DNA from: Myrica gale
Taxonomy: Eukaryota; Streptophyta; Magnoliopsida; Fagales; Myricaceae
Direction: 5' to 3'
DNA: 64,000 nucleotides
NCBI GenBank assembly: GCA_963930655.1
Contig: OZ005611.1
Coordinates: 7,323,501-7,387,500, forward strand
Position numbers and translations under genes: made by a program. Shown here one piece after another: positions 11,873 to 24,340 of the stretch. The notes under the pieces are model-generated. The model was not told the origin of the DNA and did not search any database. It saw only the letters and a program-made list of their open reading frames with translations. Each line of letters opens with the position of its first letter. Positions within the stretch are counted from its first letter, which is position 1.

Positions 11873-12072
11873 GGTTGTGTTTGTGTTGTAATATTTTTGG
11901 TACGGGAATATGTGTTGGTATTGGGTTTAGTGAAAAGGTGAAGAGAGAGGTAATTTTTTTTTATATTTTTTGTAATTTTTTATATTTTTTGATAGGAGAG
12001 AGAGATTATATTGGATTATTTTATTAGGAGTGAGATAATATTTTGGGGAAAATTGTGCTGGCAAACGCAGCC
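11873..12072. mobile_element. Tourist-like MITE, inverted copy of the 9638 element
   Basis: About 200 bp, beginning GGTTGTGTTTGTGTTG and ending GGCAAACGCAGCC. Read on the minus strand it aligns along its length with 9638-9836 (ATTTTCCCCAAAAT, CTCTCTCTCCTA, CACTAAACCCAATACCAA). AAA stands on both sides. The two copies bracket the BOI-type gene in opposite orientation. Confidence 0.72.
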
Positions 12073-15000
12073 AAAGAGACGTGTATGGGACGCGGTAAGC
12101 AACGACGCACACATGCAGATTTTGTGACTAAACTATCGGGTCAGAGTTTTCAGAGGGCGTTTGTTTTTTAATAAAGAAATTCAATTCTAAAGTGGGCAGC
12201 GGTGAGAGACTCTCACAGCCCTTGTGAATAAGTCAGTTTTCATTTATATGAGAGTGAACCAGAGATTTGTCGGTTTCTCCATCCTGGAAAGGCTGAAGAA
12301 TAGGATTTCTTTTTCTCTCTCTCTTATTCTTTTCTGCATTATTATTTCCGGTTCAGTATTTTCTAAGTGAACGTAAGTTTCTTTATTCTAATTTTGGGAA
12401 AGTTCGAACTTTTAGGAAAATATCATAATATCCCTTATATCTATGGATAAATATTAAATTGGATTACATAACTTTAAATTTGTGTTTATGTTAATTCACA
12501 CCAATTTCCATTTTCCATCCGATTTAAAGAACAAATTGAACATAAATCTAGAATTACTGTCTTTTAAAACTTATATAATGTAAAAAAAAAACAAATTAAA
12601 AGTCATATGATGCAATTTGATTTTTATCCCTAAATATAAGAGAATGTTCTCCTAGAATGTTTGCTTTGCAAATCCAGTAACTATAATAGCAAATGCTAAA
12701 TTTAAGAGACAATTTGCCAAAGTTAATCACAGGTTAAATCTAGGCTTTTATTGCATGCCTTGAACACCCCTTCTTTCTTTCTGGTACTTAGAATAAAAAA
12801 ATGAAGCTCTAAAGTACTTGGTCTTAATCCTTTGATAAGTTATGATCACATGAAAGTTCACTATAATCTCCCATAAAATGACAAGGATGTTGGAATTGTG
12901 AAAAAAAGTGAAAGATGGTTTGAATTAATTTTTTATATTTATTTATAGTGAAAATAAATAATTTAATGCTAAAAAAATCTTCTATACATATATGTTTTGT
13001 TCTCAAACAAACAAAATCGGCCTTCATTTCGTCTCTATGAGAAATTGAGAATATTATTATCCTGGACATCATTAGAAGTTCACACGTGAAGTTTAACCTA
13101 ATCCGGTTTTCTGAAAGGTCCATTTCATCAAAATAATGAGTGAATGGGCATTCCCAATTAGACTTAAGAGGGATTTACTATCTGACATTGCTTTAGCCCG
13201 ACAAAACCTATTGCAGAGGACTTTTTGTATAAACTAGGAAACCTTATAGAGATTACCAATGTAAGGCTGCTAATCCGTGCTGGAGAGCTACAAATGCTTG
13301 CGCATATATTAAGGTAAATGTTTCCTCCTATTAATTGAACACCTATGAGACATTAACGAAAGCTAGCGTCTAAAAATTAACCGTTTGAAGATAAATGAAT
13401 AATGATTTCGAATTAGGGCGGCTATGAATAATATATACACCAGAACCCCCTACATGGTAGGATCTGCGACCATCTAGCAAATTCAATGAGGTCTAGTACT
13501 GCATTCCATCAATGCTTATCATGATTCATGAAGGTATTGAAAACTCATGGGTCAAAAGTGATAGATCATAGATAAATATTATATCCATTGATTCTCCAGG
13601 ATGGCAGATATAAAAGCACCAGGCTCACTACTGTCCTACCTTAAAGAAAATTGAATGACCCATATCGGGGCCGTACTTCAACATCTTTGTTCCTTGTATG
13701 TCGCCACCCTAATGCCTATAGCCACACCCACAAATGGGAAATCACCTCCTAGAGGGAACATGCTTATCTTTAGTCAAAGAAAGTAGAAATCAACATCATC
13801 GCAGCGGGCTTATCGTTTGTTGGTGCATTTGTGTGAGATTTCCTCAACACTTAAGGTGGTTGAAACGTGAAACAGATCAGGATATTCATTCTTTTGACAA
13901 AAGATAGCGCTCTAGTCCATTATGCGTTCCTATAAGATATCCACCTTCATTAACTTGCCTAATTTCCGTCAACTTAATCAGCGTGTCTGTCTAACTGCTT
14001 TTTAATGGAATCATGCTATTACTTTCTGAGTCTTCGAAAGTCTTTAAGAACTTGATTCTACGATAATCTAACACCACCCCGACTCAAAATTTTGGAAGGA
14101 ATAATTCGGAACTCGTTTCAAAAGATAACTTCGACGTGATAGCGGATAGGTTTGAGTCTTGTTAAGTCTTTATGATCTAGGCTCACTCACACAATAACCG
14201 GGACCTTATGATCTATGCCTGATTTTCTCCTACATATTTGCACATATCCCTTTCAATCCTCTGAACAGTTCGTGATTTTTGAAACCTTTGATACTTAACA
14301 GCTCCTTTCATGATACACGGATGTCAGTTAATGCAATCTAGAAAATTTCTTTGCTGTTGATTTGGAATCGACGCCCCTGTCATATGTAGTATCAAGGAAC
14401 CTCTATCAGAAAATAAGAGAGAAAAATCTGAATCACAAAAAAGAAAAAATATCCTTAAAGAGAAAACGGGAGATTATTAGGATAGCAAAGTAATAAAGAT
14501 GATTAATATTCACAACGTGATCTGCGATGGATGGATGTAGACCCATGATAATCTCGTTCGTAAATTCTTTTGTTGCGGGTCACTTTCTCTTACTGAAGCT
14601 TTTAACTCTTTGATCAGTCCTCTTCATGTGGTACTGTAAAGGCATATAATATTTACGTTGCCCAATGGCCAACGAGCACCTTCACTGGGAATCCACGGCC
14701 CCAAGTTGAACGGTACCGTGGATCCCAAACTTCACGCAGAGTTTGTCCGTGTCATCAGGATTTTCAAGGTCCACAACCACAAAAGTCCATGGAAAAACTC
14801 ATTCTTACATTTCCCTAGGTCTTTGAAAACGGTCATCATCAATTTTTTGAAAGCACCTGTAGTTTCCGTTTGCATGACATCTGAGAAGCAGAAGAGAGAA
14901 AAGGGAGAGGTCGTGGTGGCACTTATGGTGGTGGTGGTGGACCCATGTGCAGCCCACCAACCCTGACCAAATGAGCCCCTTTCACTTCTCTGCAACCAAG

Positions 15001-17871
15001 TGTGCAATCCATGTGAACCCATCTCTCTCTCTCTCCTCATTGACTAGGGCTTTTTTTGGGACGAAAGAGTAGGTTTTAATTTTATTACTATTGTTAAAGA
15101 TTGGAAGGTGCAAAAATCCAAAACCCATGTCTCGTACTTGATGACTGCAACTCCCCAACTACTTCTCTTTGTTTTCTTGTTTTTGGCAAAGCGATGTGGA
15201 TGCACTGCTGAGTCTCACTTCCCGTAATAGGCCAACCCCACCAAAATTTGTTTTGAATTTGTATACGGTTTGAAGGCGAAATTCAGAAGAATCTTGTGCC
15301 CTTTTCAATGGTATATGAGGCTTTACTATTAGTTTTAGAAACTGGAAAACATAATAATTGCATAAACGAGGGTCATGGACTAACTTGGACGAAGCAAAAG
15401 TAATTTTTGACAAGGCTCCACAATTCGAAGTGCGAGGAGTAGGTGTGGAGTGCGGACAAAGCAAATGCTATAGAATGATGCGCATCAGCTTTTAACTTGA
15501 ACCTCCCACCTCAGTTAAATTTCTAGGATGTGGAAGTCTCTGGAGAATTATTAAAGTAGGAAAACGATCTTGTGGAATTTGGAAGTCACGCTTTTCGTTG
15601 AAGTTTCCTCGGAGCTCTTTCAAACCCAATTCAATGAAATCATTATCCTATCCAGACACCAAAAGAAAAAGAAACAAAGAAAGAATCATTGAGACCATTC
15701 ACCTGCCGATCAAACCCAATCCACTAGCATCACAAGGCCATAACAATCCAAAGATTGCTGATAGCCGTACTTTATTCGGAATCATGCCAAGCCTGCTTTT
15801 CATAAAATAGTAATCGTACAAGCCTTTTTTACTATGTTGATTACTGGCTTTGAAAGGACAGGAGGCCGAGAGGGGACCTGGAGAGGGCAATTGTCGTGAG
15901 GTTAGCAAGGAACCAAAGCTAGGTGCTCTGGTAATATAATAGCGAAATTGTAGCCTCTGTCCCCCCATGAAGAAGGAAAACAAATAAATTAAGCTAGGTC
16001 GATCCTGTGATGAGTACTGAGACTTCCACACTCTGCAATTTTGTATGTGGACCAAAGTAGTTTATTGTGCATAATTGCGTACTTTGAATGGGGGTGAATT
16101 ATCAAAGACATTATTGTCTTAAGTTCACACAATAGCTTTTTGGTTTTGTTCCTTAGTTTGTCTCTATTATTACTGCAGACTTTGATAATTTTTTTTTCCT
16201 GGTTTATAATTTATATGCCCATATCATATAGTTAGTCAAATTGGAGATACGTCTTACAAGAAACTATAAAATAATAGTAGTTCGATTGGATCTAATATAT
16301 TGTAATTGATTCTTAATATATAAGGAGTATATAGTTATTTTTGTATGATCTATAGGTCATGATGAATCTCGTTGTTTATGTGAAAATCAGCATATGAAAG
16401 AGAGAACTGGGAGATGGGTCCAAATATTTGTGTGCGATTTAAATAATAGTACTCTCTCAATCGGTCTCAAGAGCAGTATGTTTAACATATATTGGAGACA
16501 AAATGGAGGTATTCTGCTAGAGCCTTGAAAGATTCTTGCACGTTATAAATGGATAAATATAAAATTCCTTCGTGTCATTTGTGGGAAAATCAAATAAATC
16601 TTTAAATTTAAAAATTTAATTAAAATTCTTAAAATTTAAAATATTTTATATTTGAAGAATTATAAAGGGATTAAAGTATTGATGGATTGTAAATTTCAGA
16701 AGACTAATGGATTTTTAAGTTTAAATATTTATTAATTTTTATGCAAATCGAATTTATCCCTTAATCTAAAACATCCATGACGTGTATTGCTTGCCTTCTG
16801 AACTAAATGACTTTATTTTCGCACGCTCTGCAATTGGAGTAGGTAAGCTTTACCCCAAAAGTATAAACAACCACATGAGTTTATAGATTCTCTTTTTAAC
16901 TGTTCAACCTAGCTACAAGACAGTTTTCATTGTACAAGCTCTCGTTTCTATATACTCCTACAAGGTATAAGACTTCTCAAAAGTTCTTGAATAGTATTCA
17001 AAGGAAGTGAAAACCTCTTTAAAATTCCACGTTGTTTTCTTCATCTCCTTTTATCTTTATTTAGGTGTTTGGGCCATGAGGCCTCTCACGAGGACAAAAA
17101 GTAAAATATAAATTCTTTCTGAAGGGCTCCAGTTTTCTTCCGTGTTGGTAACTTGGTGCATATAATTAAGCTACCCCTCATAAAGAAGAGAGAGTTGGTT
17201 AAAGTGATCGGTCAGGTTGATTTCAAACCGTCTACGTTAGAGACCGACTCACGGAAGTCATGTGAAGTGTCTTTTGGGGTGAGTCCCAACTCCCATATCC
17301 CGTGCATGCTCCTTGCTATTTGGTCTTCTTTCTTTTTCTTTTTTTTTACTTGCAACCACAGAAGAAAAGGTAGCAAAAGAAAAGTGCTTTGGAGTGCTTC
17401 TCGTGCAACTTTGACTATATGTTCTTGTTTTTGGTTCTGGTCCAGTACGTGAGATGTGGATAAAGTTAGTGGTACTCTCTGGAACATTGAATTATGTAAA
17501 CTCTTACGTTTCTGAATGAAATGGATACTTTTTTCTGAAGCCTATTGTTTTTTACCTGCTTTTTATCATCAATTGTTCTTGCTTCCAAGAAGCTCACCTC
17601 GGCCAACACTGATTACTCACACATTTTTTTCTAACAAACTGTGCATCTTCTTGTAGAGAGAGAAAGAGACTTGATCTTGGGGCATGAACCTATTGTCTAC
17701 TAATATGTAACTAATATGTTGGCCAGTAACTTGTATTGTTGTTCAGTTCCGAAATTTGTGGGGTTTAGTTTTTTTTGCTTTCCTTTCTTTTCTTGAGTAA
17801 ATTGTTGGCTGTTTGTTTAATGGTCTTGAAAATATTTTTTAATTTCAAAAACCTTTTTCTACTCTAACTAT
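12073..17871. other. Long intergenic stretch without recognised genes
   Basis: About 5.8 kb. The 13140-14400 section is less AT-rich and free of long open frames; it looks like decayed sequence of unknown origin. Around 14640-15050 there is a composition shift with GGTGGTGG and (TC)n tracts, but no supported exon. No mature plant microRNA that I know was seen. Otherwise nothing can be assigned. Confidence 0.4.
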
Positions 17872-19060
17872 AAGGGAATTTAGTAGTTTGGTCCTTGAGT
17901 TTTACCTCATTTTATCTTTTGATCATTGAGTTTAGTTTTTTCAAATTTTAGTCATCCGATTTATATTTTTTGACGAAATGGCTCTTCCGTCAGGAATCTG
18001 TTTGTTTCCCTAATAGTAACTTGTTTTTAGTACTTGAGTTTTTTTTTTCAAATTTTAGTCCTTGGGTTTACATTTTTTACGAAATGAGCCTTTCGTCATG
18101 AATCCGTCTGTTTCCCTAACGGAAGGGTCACGTCAGCTAACAACTTAGTGTATGAATTAAACCTTATAGGTCCTTGATTTTCTTTGTAAAATATGGTCCT
18201 ACTTCCATATCACAGGGGCAGGTGCGAGAATCAAACTCATCAAAGAATCCACATACTTTCTGGAACTCAATAGAACACATAATGTCTCAGTTTTGGTGTT
18301 GAATAAATAACAATAAGTAACAGATAATAAAATTTGAGAAGGGTCACATCAGTTGACAACTCAGCCTATTAGGCCTTGTAGGTTCTTGAACTTTATATTA
18401 TTATTATTATTATATTTATATTTTTTATATAAATACAATTAAAATTATGAAAAACATTCAAAAGTTAAGAATATATAACATGTGTTTATAGTTGTTAAAA
18501 ATTGAGTGTGAAGACACTAGACACTCTAGAGATAACACAAAATATATATAAACAAGAAATAATTTGAAAATACTAAAAGATGAGAAAACACTCATATTCT
18601 CATTTTTAAATAAATATATTTTTAACTTTTTACTATTCAAGAGTTAGAGTTTTAATAAAAATTGTAGATTTTTGAGGATTTAAATTGCATTTCAAATTTT
18701 TTTAGTCCTATTAAATGTGTTATTAAAATTATAAAAACTAAAAATGATAGGTTATTTTTAAATATTCAAGTCCAAAATTTGAGCAGTAATTCATGACGGA
18801 ATGGTCATTTCGTCAAAAAAATGTAAAATCAAGGACTAAAGTTTGAAAAAAAAACTCAATGACTAAAAAATAAAACAACATAAAATCTAAGGACTAAAAT
18901 GTCAATTTCTCTTACCACACCAGCTGTTGAGTTGTCAGCTAATGTAACCTTTCTGTTAGGAAAATAAATGGATTCTTGACGGAATGATCATTTTGTAAAA
19001 AAATGTAAACCTAAAAAATAAAATAGGTTAAAACTCACGGACGAAATTGCTAAATTCCTT
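17872..19060. mobile_element. Long foldback element, about 1.19 kb, decayed
   Basis: The ends are inverted copies: GAATTTAGTAGTTTGGTCC on the left against GGACGAAATTGCTAAATTC on the right, followed inward by matching arms (GAGTTTTA, ACGAAATGGCTCTTCCGTCA and complements). The left arm itself contains a second, similar segment (from about 18020), suggesting internal duplication or a nested copy. No clean target duplication could be found. It is non-coding, with an AT-rich centre. Confidence 0.65.
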
Positions 19061-19224
19061 ATATATAATTTCAAGTAAATAATATTTCAATTTTAAAGAC
19101 AATTTTCTATGTAATCATTTACAATAAAATAAAAATAAAAACTTTCAAGAAAATTTATAAAAATTATTTCCACAAAAATCTTTTTTGCAAGAATGTTTGA
19201 ATTTTTATGGAGTTTGTAAAAAAA

Positions 19225-19650
19225 AAGTAAAAGAACTATCCTCAAAACAAAGGTTTCCTCGGCTGCTGATTGTGTAACTGTTGCATATGTTGTTGTTTGT
19301 AAAAGTTGTTTTATGGGCACCCAGAAAAAAAAAAAAAAAAACTTGTTTCTGGACATTGAAAACAAAGTGATTCAACCCACCAACACCACCACAATCATAT
19401 CAGCCCGATATAGTATATTCTCGGCATTTATGAAAAATTAACCTTCCAACACCCAAAACAATGACAAAAATCACCAAATGAAAACAGAACCATCTTTTTT
19501 ACCAAAAATAAAAATAAAAGAAAACAGGACCATCCTGCTTTGAACATTTGTCGATATTTCTCTGCCAATGAATTTGCTTCAAACTAAACCTAGTGCTTGA
19601 CTTGTTATTGAATAAAATGGACTTCTTTTTATTTTCTCTAATGATTCTTA
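19225..19650 (-). pseudogene. Partial duplicate of the BOI-type gene (exon 1 and 5' flank)
   Basis: Matches 11280-11660 in order and orientation. Shared blocks include GCTGCTGATT, CTGTTGCATATGTTGTTGTT, GGACATTGAAAACAAAGTGATT (one or two changes), CCACCAACACCACCACAA, and further out GTGCTTGACTTGTT and CTTCTTTTTATT. The copy has a poly-A insertion near 19325 and lacks the stretch around the start codon, the second exon and the RING. It is a dead fragment about 8 kb from its source. Confidence 0.82.
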
Positions 19651-19811
19651 AATTTTATAAAAAGTTTAAAAATGTTTAATGGTAAAAATATTTTTATTAA
19701 AATTTGTTAAAAAGTTAAGAAGTATAAGATTTGATAAAACTTTATAATGAAAAATTAATGGAGTTTGTTGAAGTGTAAGATGAGAGAAGATTTGATATTA
19801 TTTTTTAAAAA

Positions 19812-20181
19812 GGGAAAATACATTTTTCACCCACAAACTACCATAGTTTTTGCACTTTGTACTTTAAAATATCATTTTTGACACATTGCACCCTCTAACT
19901 ACCATTTCTTGACACTTTGTACCATTTGTCAAATTTTTAGACTAAAATGACGATAATGTCCTTGACCCATTTTGCATATATTGAAGATATTGTTGTCAAT
20001 TCATTAATTTCTCAAGGGCATTATTGTCAAATGGAGGGTGCAAAATGCTTAGTATTAGTAGTTGGAGGGTGTAATATGTCAAAGTTGGTAGTTTGAGGAT
20101 GCAATATCATAAATATGGTATTTTGGGATGCAATGTGTCACTACCCCGTTAGTTTGCGGGTGAAAAATGAATTTTTTTTCC
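19812..20181. mobile_element. Mutator-type foldback element, 370 bp
   Basis: Inverted arms GGGAAAATACATTTTTCACC at the left and the near complement at the right (GCGGGTGAAAAATGAATTTT). The flanks TTTTTTAAAAA (19801-19811) and TTTTTTAATAA (20182-20192) match at 10 of 11 positions. Arm wording (TTTGCACTTTG, CACATTGCACCCTC, ACTACCA) resembles the 5946-6420 element, so they are probably one family. Confidence 0.75.
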
Positions 20182-20192
20182 TTTTTTAATAA

Positions 20193-21339
20193 TAAAATTA
20201 TTGAACTTTTTGTGAAAAATTATTGAAATTTGTGTAAAAATTGTGAGATTTTGATATTTGGTTGTAAAATTTTGAACTTTTTGCTAACCAAACAATGATA
20301 TTTTGTAAGAAATTTTTTTATGAATTTATAATTTGTATGAGAAACTTTTAAGAGTTTGACTTTTATGAGATTTATAAAAAGTTTGGTGAACAAATTTTAG
20401 AATGTTTGATTGTAATATTTGACGGCAGTTTGTAAGGAGAGAATAACTAAGTTGGTTTAAAAGTAATTAAGAGAGAGATTATTTTGACATATTTTTTTTA
20501 TAATCGCCGGTTTTTTCAAAAAATCAAATCTACACCGGTACCGGTTAGGCCGGGTACCTATAGTGTGATTGAGCCACTGTTGTATGTTCTCGTTTGCTTG
20601 AATCAAGGGAAAAACAGCCAGACATGCAAGGTGACTGTGTTTCGGCTATGGCTTTGTAGTTTTTAACTCTATAAAATTTAGTACTTGGACATCCATATAT
20701 AGTAATATAAAACTAGAAGTTCCATGTGGATGCAAACTTCGAACACCAAACAAGTTAGCATGAACTAGATTTGTATAGAGTTAAAAACTGTATTCTTCGA
20801 AACTTCCAAAAGGAAACTTGGGCTTGTATATATACAGTCAAAAAATATAAATAAATCTCCTATGGGCATGTACCACGAATAAATAAATAAAAATGAACAA
20901 ACGCAGATCTAGAGCCTACTTAATATATTATACAACTAGGCGGTAAGACTTCTTCTGCTAATAATAACTGGGAGAGAGAAACTGAGCCCACCTTCTTGAT
21001 TCGGACGAAGGCATTGAGGCTACAAAGAGCAGGGCTAAACGAGGCACGCACCCATGCCCATAACGTTATTAAATTCAGCTTGCGGGGTAGGCTTGGCCCA
21101 AGATGTTTTTGTCCTATTCTGTTCATGGACGCACGGCGGAAACCAAGACCTTGTGAAGGGGGTTTATGGAATCCAACTAGGAGCACAGGTTGCCCGAATG
21201 GAGGATCTCATTAATAATTTCCTCTCGACAGTGATGTCTTATCATAAGAATAATTGTAACTAAATTCAAGAGCTGAACTTGTTAATATCTGATTACTGAA
21301 CACGATGATTACTATTTGAGTTGCCGTGTATTTATTTTA
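20193..21339. other. Intergenic DNA with one unassigned exon-like segment
   Basis: Mostly AT-rich. Between about 20990 and 21260 composition turns GC-richer with open frames on both strands (plus frame containing GVYGIQLGAQVARMEDLI). It has no start context, introns or family I recognise; it may be a captured gene fragment. Confidence 0.35.
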
Positions 21340-21593
21340 GGGTTAAATGCATGTAATGTCCCTGTGGTATGCGGTAATAACAAATATAGCTCTGAGATAA
21401 ACAAAGTCTTTTTTATACCCCTGAGGTAAACATTCAGGAGCAAATATGCCCTTCCGTTATGTTTACCTCAGGGGTATGAAATGACATATTTGCTCCTGAA
21501 TGTTTACCTCAGGGGTATGAAAATGATTTTGTTTACCTCAGGGGCATATTTGCTATTACCGCATACCACAGGGGCATGACATGCAATTAACCC
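21340..21593. mobile_element. Small foldback element, 254 bp
   Basis: Left GGGTTAAATGCATG followed by CCCTGTGGTATGCGGTAAT; the right end is its inverted copy (ATTACCGCATACCACAGGGG then CATGCAATTAACCC). The inner arms carry CCCCTGAGGTAAACATTCAG and its complement around a CCTTCCGTTATG loop. The flanks share TTTATT next to each end, a degraded duplication. A half copy sits at 37257-37361. Confidence 0.78.
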
Positions 21594-21734
21594 TTTATTA
21601 CTCTACAGAAAGAAACGAAAGCCTCGTATACTTGTATAGACTATAGCCCGAAGGTTCTTCCATTTGAACAAAACGATGTTCTCTCTCTCTAGCTGTTTTT
21701 TTAGGCAAACAAGAACTGTAATAACTAATAACCC

Positions 21735-21845
21735 CCGCTTTAAAAAATATATTTTTTTGCTAGGTTGGGATTCGAACCTAGGCGCATTGGAGAAGAGAGG
21801 CACAACTGGACCACTGAGCACTGACAGAATCAGGATTATAAATCA
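21735..21845 (-). mobile_element. tRNA-derived SINE-like remnant
   Basis: On the minus strand an A-box-like TGCTCAGTGGTCCAG is followed about 40 bases later by a B-box GGTTCGAATCCC, then CAACCTAGC and A/T-rich sequence. This is the layout of a plant tRNA-derived SINE head. It does not fold into an intact tRNA that I can see. Confidence 0.5.
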
Positions 21846-23473
21846 ATTAAGGCGAACTTTTATAGCAAAATGACTGAATTTTTTTTCATACGTAATGCTA
21901 AAAACTGTCTTAGAATTACAATATCAAAAATTAAAGATTAAAAATACTAAAAATATTGAAATACAAATAGCGTACTATTTACTACGACTAAAGGGGCAAT
22001 TGGATCATGCGTTTCTGTATTTCTGAAAATGTTGCAAAACGACTTCGTTCTCTATAATTTCAAAAATCTCCCGCTCGATGTATACTATCATGCAATCATT
22101 CATCCAGTCATCTCTCATCCTATTACGCAAATCAATATTGATAATATTCATCGCAGAGAACTCCCTTACCTAGGCAGTAGGCGGTAGCTGGTGGCGCTGA
22201 GGCTTGAGAGAGAGAGCGAGAGAGGTACTGCTGCACTGGTACTAGTTAGTTAACGTCGTTGTCGTATGTTTGTGAGAGAGGAAAAACTGTGCGCCCAAGC
22301 CATGAAAAACACAACAAACAGATGTAAAAATTTATTTTGGCTTGGGCCCAGGCCAAACCTATTTATAAAAAAATCAAAAAAATGTACATGTAAATTTTTT
22401 TTTTCGGCGGAGCCAACCATGGCGGCCGCCCATGCCACTGAGGCGCCATGCATGTTTATATCTTATGGTGAAGTTTTAGTTTATTTAAACTCATTTTGCT
22501 CGAATTGGATTATAAAGTAAAACGGTGCGTTTAGATCTTCTTCTTCCCTAAACTTTCAAATTACAATTGTTGTGCCCTCGCCGCTGTTTCGACCATTCAA
22601 TTTTTTTTCTCTCTCTCTCTCTCTCTCTCCGATTTCTCATCCGTTTTAGCACTTTTTGTCTGGTTTTTGGGGCTGTTACAAATTGATTTTCGACCAAAAC
22701 TCGCCTACAAAAGGCAACATTTTGCTCATAGATATTCACACCTCTCAAACTTGACTCTTTATCAATTTTGAGATCCCTCTTTATCAATTCGATCATTGTT
22801 GGGTATTTGCAAGTTTCTTTGGTTCTTTTGGATCATTGTGATACGTGAATTCTAGAACAATTTGATTATCGAAGCAAGTATGGATAGCGGAGTTACTATT
22901 CTGTTTTTCTTCGAATATGACGAACATGTTGGAAAATATTATTTTATTGCAAGCTTATATTGTATTTTTATAAAGTTACTTTATTTTCTGTATTTCGGTT
23001 CAAAGAAAATAATATATATTTTTATTCTCTGCTTATCGAGTTCTCGAACTCACTCTGTTATTATTTTCTACACTTCTATAAATGTTTGAAAAACGTGTCA
23101 AGGATCATACTTAGACGACATGCAGCGGAAATAATATTGTTTTGAAAATTGTATGTTTATATTTTGAAAAGCATTACGATTTTGATGATGTTTTATTTCG
23201 ACTAAAAGAAATAATTTTCTTCAAGTTATTTTATTGAAAATTTTAATGTTGATTTTTGGGGTGTGATATGAACTTCATTAGAGACAGGAAATGAAAACGA
23301 TATATATAGACAAATCCAAACCTGACCTAAAACAAAAATTATAAAACCCCACGATCACACAAAAAAATTACATCATACATGCCAAACACAAGGTAAAACC
23401 CCCTACATGTAAATCGACGAGCACTCAAAGACATGATTGCAACCAAGATAGTTGGGAATTCGGTGACGCTAAA
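21846..23473. other. Intergenic DNA, AT-rich, with CT microsatellite
   Basis: Contains a (CT)n run at about 22608-22630 and no supported gene. A short GC-rich patch near 22410-22450 is not coding by any sign I can see. Confidence 0.4.
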
Positions 23474-23605
23474 ACAGTAAGCAGCAAAGCGCGCAGATGA
23501 GTAAGTTTGCATCAATTAACCATTTGCAAAGTACCGACCAAAGTTTTCTGGCCGAAATTGGTACCTGTCGGACTACCACCGTGTTTATCTTGGCAATCCT
23601 GGGAC

Positions 23606-24238
23606 TAGGGGTGGGCGAACCGGGTTCGGGTTCGAAAATTTCAACCCGAACCCGAACCCGAAAAAACCCAAAAATATCGGGTCGAAACGGGTCGGTCCGG
23701 TTCGGAAAAGGCGGTCACGGGGTGATGTCGTTATATTTTCGGGGTCGGGTCGGGTTCGGGTTTAATTTCGGGTTTGCTCATATACAAACAGTAAGCAGCA
23801 AAGCGCGCATATGAGTAAGTTTGCATCAATTAACCATTTGCAAAGTACCGACCAAAGTTTTCTGGCCAAAATTGGTACCTGTCGGACTACCACCGTGTTT
23901 ATCTCGGCAATCCTTGGACTAGGGGTGGGCAAACCGGGTTCGGGTTCGAAAATTTCAACCTGAACCCGACCCGAAATTTTCGGATTTGTTTGTGAGGAAA
24001 CCCGAACCTGAACCCGAAAAAATCCAAAAATATCGGGTCGAAACTGGTCGGTTCGAAAAAGGCGGGTCACGGGGTGATGACGTTATATTTTCGGGTTCGG
24101 GTTTGCTCATATACCCGAACCCAAAATTTGGTTTTTATTTACATGTAAACCCGAACCCGCCTAAACCCGCCCCGATCGGGTCAGAAACGGGTCGAGCCGG
24201 TTCGTGTTGTCGAGTCTCGGATTTTTTGCCCACCCCTA
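23606..24238. mobile_element. hAT-type miniature element with internal tandem duplication
   Basis: Terminal inverted repeats TAGGGGTGGGC at the left and GCCCACCCCTA at the right. The perfect 8-bp target duplication CCTGGGAC is at 23598-23605 and 24239-24246. The interior is made of CGGGTTCGGG-type short repeats on both strands. A 314-bp tandem duplication (unit beginning near 23474 and again near 23788) copied the left flank plus the 5' end of the element into its own interior, so a second TAGGGGTGGGC terminus stands at about 23920. There are no real coding frames. Confidence 0.88.
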
Positions 24239-24340
24239 CCTGGGACAACTCCCAATACACGCGGTCTTATGATATTAAAAATTATCCCAAGCCCCATAAT
24301 ATTCAAAGTGGGCCCGGCACTTGGGTAATCACAGCAACAT

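Noticed and set aside
13140..14400. Possible organelle-derived insertion (lower AT, no frames)
   Set aside because: I could not match it to plastid or mitochondrial genes by eye; an organelle genome search would settle it.
14658..15040. Open frames on both strands in a GC-shifted patch
   Set aside because: No homology recognised; residues are low complexity (Val and Thr runs from GGTGGTGG). Not enough to call a gene.
21735..21845. Possible tRNA gene on the minus strand (B-box GGTTCGAATCCC)
   Set aside because: The acceptor and anticodon stems do not pair convincingly, so a tRNA-derived SINE remnant fits better.
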